From Clostridium sp. AM49-4BH (GTDB lineage: Bacteria > Bacillota > Clostridia > Lachnospirales > Lachnospiraceae): a DNA stretch of 13,917 nt. The notes under the pieces were generated by a model. It ran no database searches. It saw only the letters and a program-made list of their open reading frames with translations, and had not been told where the DNA came from. How positions within the stretch are numbered: position 1 is the stretch's first letter; each line of letters begins with the position of its first letter. Below, one piece after another: positions 9,646 to 13,917 of this stretch. The stretch spans positions 1 to 13,917 of the forward strand of contig NZ_QUFB01000060.1 of NCBI RefSeq assembly GCF_003478335.1. The letters run 5' to 3'. Made by a program: the position numbers and the translations under genes.

Positions 9646-9688
9646 ATCATGTCGTCGCATATTGCTGACATGATAAGCAATATGCGAC
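9646..9688 (+). repeat. Two interleaved perfect inverted repeats (A-B-A'-B')
   Basis: Arm A ATCATGTC (9646-9653) pairs with A' GACATGAT (9667-9674). Arm B GTCGCATATTGCT (9654-9666) pairs with B' AGCAATATGCGAC (9676-9688). The arms abut with only one unpaired base (9675), so each hairpin's loop contains an arm of the other. Both stems are perfect (8 and 13 bp) and cannot easily form together. Confidence 0.85.
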
Positions 9689-9897
9689 CTGACAGAAACT
9701 TTGGATGCGGATCTGATTCATGCAGAAGGAGATGTTCTTGGATTGGGGAGTTTTACGCATATTATCAGTGGTTTTACGGCATCCCCAGCGTGAAGGTCGT
9801 TGAAAGGGTACCGGTGGAATTTTTAAAAAAGGCATATTTCGGGCTTCATGATCTAGAACTAGAATTGGCGGTCAATAAAGTTGGGGGAATACAATGA
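9677..9897 (+). pseudogene. 3' remnant of an unrecognised gene, with one frameshift
   Basis: From 9677 frame 2 reads AICDLTETLDADLIHAEGDV and then LGLGSFTHIISGFTASP before a stop. Adding one C to the CCCC run at about 9784 moves reading into frame 1, which continues SVKVVERVPVEFLKKAYFGL and then HDLELELAVNKVGGIQ to the TGA at 9895-9897. The joined sequence (about 74 residues) looks like soluble alpha/beta protein, and the gene is followed by a proper terminator whose loop contains the stop. I do not recognise the family. An 82-codon frame from ATG 9649 covers the same stretch, but its first third translates the inverted repeats and a Cys/Arg-rich segment unlike a protein, so I do not take it as a gene. 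The 5' end appears lost near the interleaved inverted repeats. Confidence 0.4.
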
Positions 9898-9917
9898 ATT
9901 CCCCCGATTTTTTCTTT
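9883..9917 (+). terminator. Rho-independent terminator
   Basis: GGGGGAAT (9883-9890) pairs with ATTCCCCC (9898-9905) around a 7-base loop, followed by GATTTTTTCTTTG. The strong GC stem plus T run fits an intrinsic terminator on the plus strand. It closes the remnant at 9677-9897. Confidence 0.85.
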
Positions 9918-9918
9918 G

Positions 9919-10029
9919 ATTTGATTCAATACTGACTAATATCCGCCACATTTTGTTACGAATATCATCAATAGTTCCGTTACTTTTAGAGAATGATGTC
10001 TTGTTGAGATTGTCATTCAAAGACAAGGA
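9919..10029 (-). pseudogene. Truncated second copy of an Rpn-family (PD-(D/E)XK) gene
   Basis: Read on the minus strand, this stretch gives SLSLNDNLNKTSFSKSNGTI then DDIRNKMWRILVSIES. It aligns with SLTLNDDAVKIVLNTKGTID then DVSPEMKRILDYIEG of the intact Rpn gene next door (residues about 144-178). It starts directly after that gene's stop (10033), has no start codon and lacks the catalytic region. About 35 residues remain, roughly half identical, so this is a fragment of a diverged homologue and not a recent duplication. Its end runs into the terminator at 9883-9917. The DNA match is visible too: both stretches contain ATCATCAATAGT on the plus strand. Confidence 0.65.
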
Positions 10030-10032
10030 AAA

Positions 10033-10815
10033 TTATTGTAGATGATCAAGAATCCGCTGTACCTCGTCTTCGGAGAGCAATAATTTTTCAGCAATCTCCG
10101 GCACAGTTAGATGGAAATCATGTGCAAGAAGCTCAATCTTGCCCTCGATTTTGCCTTCTTGAAAACGTTCTTGGTATTCCTGTTGCAATGTCATATAATC
10201 ACGCCTCCAATCTTCGTTTTGGCGAACGGACTGCACAGCATTCTCAAGCTCTCTTGTGAATGTATCAGATGCACCCTTGCCCTCGATATAGTCTAATATC
10301 CGTTTCATTTCGGGACTGACATCATCAATAGTCCCTTTTGTGTTTAAGACTATCTTAACGGCATCATCATTCAAAGTCAATGAAGTATTTTCTTGGCAGG
10401 TATTGCAAAATGTATAAATGTGTCGTCCTTCGCCAAATGGATCAAATGTACAGATAAATATAACATAGCTTTTTTTCAGATTGCAGTAACTTTCGCCTTT
10501 GTTTAATATGTTTAAATCGATCATTCCTTGATAATATCGCATGCGCTTTGGTAAATCCTTCTTGTGAGTAGTCTGCATTTCTAAATTGAAAACGGTATTT
10601 TGATCATCCTCGACATAGACATCCAGACGAACCCCTTTTGCGTTAGCAGACAGATCAATGGCTTTTTGGGATTCCGGGTATACAACTTTGCGAATTTTAA
10701 TTTTGAGAATAGCTTCCAAGAATGGTTTTACGTATTTAGGATTGCGCATGACCATGCCAAACATGAAATCATCTTTAAGCTCCAGTTCATCATAGTTTTT
10801 TGCTTTTCTTGGCAT
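10033..10815 (-). CDS. Rpn-family recombination-promoting nuclease / putative transposase (PD-(D/E)XK)
   Basis: A 260-residue protein of the PDDEXK_2/TIGR01784 type. It starts MPRKAKNYDELELKDDFMFG, the typical entry motif of the family. The nuclease core lies at about 60-85: VRLDVYVED then NTVFNLEMQTTHKKDLPKR, supplying the conserved D and the ExQ pair. KRMRYYQGMIDLNIL and SYVIFICTFDPFGEGRHIYTF follow, both characteristic. The last 60 residues form a charged helix (EGKIEGKIELLAHD) and a helix-turn-helix-like end (LTVPEIAEKLLLSEDEVQRIL), common in this family. E. coli RpnA-D proteins are DNA endonucleases that stimulate RecA-independent recombination; whether this one moves DNA is unknown. It appears intact, unlike its neighbours. 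AAGGAGG at 10824-10830 lies 8 bases before the start. Confidence 0.92.
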   Translation of the reverse strand: MPRKAKNYDELELKDDFMFGMVMRNPKYVKPFLEAILKIKIRKVVYPESQKAIDLSANAKGVRLDVYVEDDQNTVFNLEMQTTHKKDLPKRMRYYQGMIDLNILNKGESYCNLKKSYVIFICTFDPFGEGRHIYTFCNTCQENTSLTLNDDAVKIVLNTKGTIDDVSPEMKRILDYIEGKGASDTFTRELENAVQSVRQNEDWRRDYMTLQQEYQERFQEGKIEGKIELLAHDFHLTVPEIAEKLLLSEDEVQRILDHLQ

Positions 10816-10930
10816 TATATCAACCTCCTTATGCTTTTTGATAAAACTACATCTAATGTTTCATAAGTGATAGCATACCAGTTGTCGGCAGATAATACCA
10901 TTGGTATGTTGCATAAATATATAATATTAA

Positions 10931-10959
10931 ATTATACATATATGAAAAAATTTTATAAA
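10931..10959 (-). promoter_or_regulatory. Candidate promoter of the Rpn gene
   Basis: On the minus strand TTTATA (10954-10959) and TATAAT (10931-10936) are 17 bases apart. The -10 is perfect and the -35 is poor (4 of 6). The region is very AT rich, so chance matches are likely. The transcript would have a leader of about 110 bases containing the 7-bp inverted repeat CATACCA/TGGTATG (about 10873-10907). Confidence 0.35.
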
Positions 10960-10971
10960 GAAAAGTCATAA

Positions 10972-11438
10972 TTATACAGAGTGCATAATTCGCCAAGTGC
11001 GTAATTGTGAATTGTGTATAGATTGCTTGACAACATATGATATGATGCAGAAAATGAACTGTCGTTGATGAAGAGTGATGAGGTGGTCGAGGTTAGTGAT
11101 AAAACAACCAATTCTTCTTTGCTCATCCTCTGAAGTTGGCAGATCAATCTCCAAATTTGAAAGGTCATTTGAGTTTATTGCCGGATAACTGGTACCTGTA
11201 CAACTATCCAAAACAACCTTTACAAAACTGTCTGTTTGCAAAAAACACATAAGAAACTCTGCATCTATTTTAGGTCTCATATGCGCATACCCAGTAGAGA
11301 AAACATAGTTATTATCAGGCTTTGTAAATAATTATTTCTCTGATACGGTCTTACAGTCTGAAAAAACACATCACCTGTCTGTGCTAATCGCTGAGCTCTC
11401 GAAGACGCTGTTCCCAAGTAGTTGCACATAATACCATA
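10972..11438 (-). pseudogene. hsdS: Type I restriction-modification specificity subunit (HsdS) fragment, frameshifted
   Basis: On the minus strand 11438 downward reads MCNYLGTASSRAQRLAQTGD then VFFQTVRPYQRNNYL, breaks frame at about 11321, and continues KPDNNYVFSTGYAHMRPKID then AEFLMCFLQTDSFVKVV, SCTGTSYPAINSNDLSNLEI and DLPTSEDEQRRIG, ending near LDHLITLHQR. The GDV-RP-N block, the GTSYPAIN segment and the EQRRIG...L..L..L.QR helix are hallmarks of one target recognition domain plus conserved region of HsdS, which chooses the DNA site for type I methylation and cleavage. One extra A in the AAA at the break restores the frame. Only about half an HsdS is present, there is no ribosome site, and residues after LHQR do not match the family. 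No hsdM or hsdR gene is in the window, so this is a dead relic or a former recombination partner. Confidence 0.75.
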
Positions 11439-11539
11439 TCAGAAACTGAACAGACCCTCAGAAGATAATTTTATCTAATTTTTGATACTTATCATAACGA
11501 TATGTTTAACAGTTGTGTCTATGTTTAGAGAAAAAGGCT

Positions 11540-11576
11540 TGCCTTATACAAGAAAAGCACCTCCGAAGAGATGCTT
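11540..11576 (-). terminator. Rho-independent terminator of the minus-strand ATPase remnant
   Basis: On the minus strand AAGCATCTC (11576-11568), loop TTCG, GAGGTGCTT (11563-11555) form a stem with one mismatch, followed by TTCTTGT. It lies 20 bases after the ATPase stop at 11596. The loop is the stable UUCG tetraloop. Confidence 0.7.
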
Positions 11577-11595
11577 AACTTTCGCCAAATAGCCA

Positions 11596-12121
11596 TTATA
11601 CCGATATCAACCAGTCAATTAAATTAATGGACTTGATACCATCATAAGAGGAATCCATTCCGGGATTTAGGGACAAAACAATTTTCTCATAGTTGTCACT
11701 GATCTTTTGGAGTGGAGCCAGTTCTCGTTTGCGGACATCTTCGCTTGTCATGGCTTCTGTGACTTGAACATACATTTTGTCGTTAGTATTCGTTGCGATA
11801 AAATCCACCTCAGAGTTATCAATTTTACCAATAGAGACATCGTAGCCGCGTCGAAGCTTTTTTAGGAGAACAGGGTCAGTGATTCTTTTTTGTCCTTTGT
11901 GATTTTCTCGTTCCAATATATCTCTCATGATCACAGTAGAGTAAATACCTTCAAGCAATACCAATGCCGTGTTCCCTTAAATGTAGGGTCATTAGCTTAA
12001 GCAGACTGGATTTGCCACATCTACGGATTCCGGTAACAACTTTTACCGGCCCGGTATCTTGAAATGCTAAAATTTTATTCAAATATAAATCTCTATTTTT
12101 GAGTTGATGTGTATCAATCAT
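11596..12121 (-). pseudogene. AAA_14/DUF4143 family ATPase gene with two internal deletions
   Basis: The ATG at 12119-12121 follows GAGGAGGT and begins MIDTHQLKNRDLYLNKILAF, then VVTGIRRCGKSSLLKLM, a clear Walker A P-loop of the AAA_14 family. After 56 codons the frame ends at TGA 11951-11953. The gene resumes in another frame with LLEGIYSTVIMRDILERE, which in intact relatives lies well after the Walker B region, so most of the ATPase domain is missing. At KRITDPVLLKK it jumps straight to LRRGYDVSIGKIDNSEVDFI, skipping a further stretch of over 100 residues, then runs normally to LIDWLISV. The remaining C-terminal half is DUF4143, whose D/E..K residues resemble a PD-(D/E)XK nuclease fold. Intact relatives are about 400 residues, are very common in Clostridia, and have no settled function. 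The start site, ribosome site and terminator survive, so a 56-residue peptide may still be made. Confidence 0.85.
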
Positions 12122-12177
12122 TTGCCATACCTCCTCTTAAATGTTATTTTCGTTTGCTCTGTATGTTATGTAAAATA

Positions 12178-12183
12178 ATTATA
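12178..12183 (-). promoter_or_regulatory. Candidate -10 box of the ATPase remnant
   Basis: TATAAT on the minus strand lies 57 bases upstream of the ATG at 12121. No convincing -35 lies 17 bases further up, the nearest being TTCTTC, so this is a partial match only. Confidence 0.3.
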
Positions 12184-12350
12184 GCGTAAATGTGGTTTGT
12201 GAAGAAAGTTTATGCACTGAAATGCAAAAACTATATAAAATTATTTTTTTTTGCACCGTAAAGGGGGATGGTTTTATATTAAAGATCTACATGAAAAAAA
12301 TAGAGGTATCGGATTGTATAAAATAGGAAATGCTAATATAGTGACTTTCG

Positions 12351-12380
12351 TTGCGCAATCTAGAGCGTTGCTGAGATAAT
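12351..12380 (+). promoter_or_regulatory. Candidate promoter of the DUF438 gene with overlapping inverted repeat
   Basis: TTGCGC (12351-12356) and GATAAT (12375-12380) are 18 bases apart; the same GATAAT box is used upstream of the FAD dehydrogenase. GTTGC (12367-12371) and GCAAC (12382-12386) form an inverted repeat around the -10, a possible operator. The leader would be about 105 bases. Confidence 0.35.
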
Positions 12381-12492
12381 TGCAACACGCAAAGAATTGG
12401 GGTTGTGTAAAAAATAAATAGTGTTTTTTTGCAAATCGAATGTCATCAATGTGCATTTGATTTGGAGTTTGTAGAAAGGAAGGTAAATTAGT

Positions 12493-13695
12493 ATGGGAAA
12501 TCAAGTAGAATCATTAAAAAAATATTTAAGGCGTTTGGGCGCTGGGGAGGATTTAGAAAAAGTAAGAAAGGATTTTGCAGTCGAGTTTCAAGATGTCGAT
12601 GCAACAGTAATCATAAAAGCAGAACAGGAAATGTTGGCAGAGGGAACACCTTTGAGTGAGGTACAAAAATTATGCGATGTCCATGCCGCATTGTTTCATG
12701 GAGCAACCCGCGAGGAAAAGATTGCTAATGCAGAAAGGGAAGTAAATGCAGCGATGATCCGAGAAGAGCGCACAACGAAAACACAAAAATTGATAGAACA
12801 AAAAGGTCATCCGCTGTACACCTTTACCAAGGAAAATGAGGCGTTGGCAGGCTTGCTGGATCAGATAAAAACAGCTGCCTGTGCTGAAGATGTTACGCAA
12901 GATCTGCTTGGGTCTCTTCGTGATATTTCAATACATTATGCCAAAAAAGGCGATCTGCTTTATCCTCATTTGAATGTACAATATGGAATATCCGGGCCAT
13001 CTAATGTTATGTGGACAGTTGATGATGAGATTCGCGATGAGATTTCTGCGTTGTTAAAGGATAAACAGTACGACAAAAAATGGTACGAGAGATTGTTGGC
13101 AGTTGTCCAGCGGGCTGAGGAAATGATTTACAAAGAAGCCAATATCTTGTTCCCAAACTGTGCTGCAAATTTTACCGAGGAAGAGTGGATCGGTATTTAT
13201 CACGATCAAAAAGATTATGCCGATTGCCTTGGTGTAAAGGCTGAAATCTGGGAAGATGCAGAGAGCAATAAAAAAATATCGGAGGCCTCTTTTTCAGATT
13301 CAGAAATCATTATGCCAGGTGGACATCTGACCGTAGAACAATTAACAGCACTCTTAAACACTATTCCGCTGGAGATCACATTTGTTGATGTTCATAACAT
13401 CAACCGTTTCTTCAATGAAGGGTCAAAGGATTTTAAGCGACCTGCAATGGCAATCGATCGAGAAGTATTTTCGTGCCATCCACCAAAAGTGGAAACCAAA
13501 GTACGCAGGATCATTGAGGAATTTCGTGCAGGAACACTGGACGAGGTACCGATTTGGATGGAAAAGAACGGTAAATGTATGCTGGTACGATACATCGCAG
13601 TTAGAGACACCCAAAATAATTATCTGGGAACTTTGGAACTTGTACAGGATATGGATTTTGCAAAAGAACATTTCTCATCTAAAAAGAAGGAATAA
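12493..13695 (+). CDS. DUF438 / hemerythrin-like / PAS domain protein (COG2461-like)
   Basis: A 400-residue cytoplasmic protein with three parts. Residues about 20-75 are DUF438 (EMLAEGTPLSEVQKLCDVHA is diagnostic). Residues about 100-235 are a hemerythrin-like four-helix domain (KGHPLYTFTKENEAL, HYAKKGDLLYPHL, GPSNVMWTVDDEIRDE, RAEEMIYKEANILFP). Residues about 280-390 are a PAS domain (TIPLEITFVDVHN, VFSCHPPKV with C328/H329, YIAVRDTQNNYLGTLELVQD). Hemerythrin domains bind di-iron and sense oxygen or NO. Here two positions that are usually histidine in the family, as I recall it, are Y109 and D177, while H106, H148, H159 and E210 remain, so the metal site may be altered. AAAGGAAGG (12475-12483) is 9 bases before the ATG. 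It stands alone, with its own promoter candidate. A role in redox or gas sensing is inferred; the partner is unknown. Confidence 0.9.
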   Translation: MGNQVESLKKYLRRLGAGEDLEKVRKDFAVEFQDVDATVIIKAEQEMLAEGTPLSEVQKLCDVHAALFHGATREEKIANAEREVNAAMIREERTTKTQKLIEQKGHPLYTFTKENEALAGLLDQIKTAACAEDVTQDLLGSLRDISIHYAKKGDLLYPHLNVQYGISGPSNVMWTVDDEIRDEISALLKDKQYDKKWYERLLAVVQRAEEMIYKEANILFPNCAANFTEEEWIGIYHDQKDYADCLGVKAEIWEDAESNKKISEASFSDSEIIMPGGHLTVEQLTALLNTIPLEITFVDVHNINRFFNEGSKDFKRPAMAIDREVFSCHPPKVETKVRRIIEEFRAGTLDEVPIWMEKNGKCMLVRYIAVRDTQNNYLGTLELVQDMDFAKEHFSSKKKE

Positions 13696-13791
13696 ACTTG
13701 CATGGATGAAAAAACAAACCTTGTTGAGGTTAAATTGAGATTGACTTTGTATTGTATAAGTATGAAATAAAAAGGAATCAGGTGATGTACA

Positions 13792-13917
13792 ATGAAAAGG
13801 TATAAAACATGTAAAATCCTTCTTGTTATACTGGCAATTTTTTTATGTGTGGCTTTTTATGAATTGCTCGGAATCTGCGTTGCATATAAAAAGCAGCCGG
13901 AAGTGTCCAATACAACC
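13792..13917 (+). CDS. Start of a membrane-anchored or exported protein, partial
   Basis: Forty-two codons are present and the frame is open at the window end. The ATG at 13792 has AGGTG (13780-13784) 7 bases upstream. MKRYKTCK is followed by one hydrophobic helix (about 9-32, ILLVILAIFLCVAFYELLGI) and then AYKKQPEVSNTT, which is polar. This is the layout of an N-terminal anchor or signal peptide with the rest outside the membrane. The start resembles some YdcF/SanA-like (DUF218) proteins of Clostridia, but too little is visible to assign a family. Confidence 0.6.
   Translation, partial: MKRYKTCKILLVILAIFLCVAFYELLGICVAYKKQPEVSNTT

Larger units (their letters stand above)
12122..12492 (+). 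other. Divergent intergenic region
   Basis: About 370 AT-rich bases separate the minus-strand ATPase remnant from the plus-strand DUF438 gene, with no coding sequence I can support. It contains the candidate -10 for the minus strand (12178-12183), a candidate promoter for the plus strand (12351-12380), an ATCAA-7-TTGAT inverted repeat (12445-12461) and several T or A runs of 7 or more. Confidence 0.6.

Noticed and set aside
9646..9688. A tRNA or known riboswitch
   Set aside because: No cloverleaf, CCA end or known aptamer consensus can be read in the hairpin region.
9649..9897. 82-codon frame as an intact small gene
   Set aside because: Its first part translates the interleaved inverted repeats and a Cys/Arg-rich stretch, while the better protein-like reading there is in another frame; a frameshifted remnant explains it better.
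13741..13760. TTGACT and TATAAG as a promoter for the last gene
   Set aside because: The boxes are only 8 bases apart; no other -10 at 16-18 bases from TTGACT is convincing.
13702..13770. 22-codon frame after the DUF438 gene
   Set aside because: No ribosome site at a good distance and no recognisable sequence; probably chance.

Overview
The window looks like chromosomal DNA of a Gram-positive anaerobe of the class Clostridia, most likely Lachnospiraceae. The reasons are AT-rich coding sequence with AGGAGG-type ribosome sites, a COG2509-type FAD dehydrogenase, an AgrA/AgrC-like LytTR two-component pair, a three-S1-domain protein, a second-type RsmH methyltransferase, an Rpn/PD-(D/E)XK transposase relative and a DUF438-hemerythrin-PAS protein. 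This is inference from protein families; no search was run.

Region 1 (1-4605) is compact and intact. It holds the tail of an adenylate-forming enzyme (1-137), a good sigma-A-type promoter (164-192), then a co-directional run: FAD dehydrogenase (266-1654), LytTR response regulator (4-base ATGA overlap), GHKL sensor kinase (6-base gap) and an S1-domain RNA-binding protein. The first three are almost certainly one transcription unit.

Region 2 (4642-9091) holds a LacZ-type GH2 beta-galactosidase gene broken by three single-base losses at about 4974, 6761 and 6850. Both catalytic glutamates are still encoded. A 48-bp in-frame tandem repeat lies in the linker before its last domain. That domain runs without a stop into a complete RsmH-like rRNA methyltransferase, giving a 720-codon chimeric frame (6856-9018). 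A short chemoreceptor-like tail may follow.

Region 3 (9140-12121) starts with a small intact PAS protein, then becomes a decay island. It contains a 30-bp-period direct repeat, two interleaved inverted repeats (9646-9688), an unrecognised gene end with its terminator, a fragment of a second Rpn gene beside an intact one (10033-10815, minus), a frameshifted HsdS fragment (minus) and an AAA_14/DUF4143 ATPase with two internal deletions (minus).

Region 4 (12122-13917) holds an intergenic region with outward promoter candidates on both strands, the intact DUF438-hemerythrin-PAS gene (12493-13695) and the start of a membrane-anchored protein cut by the window end.

The strongest candidates for a second look are the lacZ-rsmH read-through fusion, the lacZ linker repeat, and the interleaved A-B-A'-B' inverted repeats. 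I did not find a convincing new multi-gene defence or signalling system. The decay island is better explained as erosion of accessory genes (restriction, Rpn, ATPase) between conserved neighbours.
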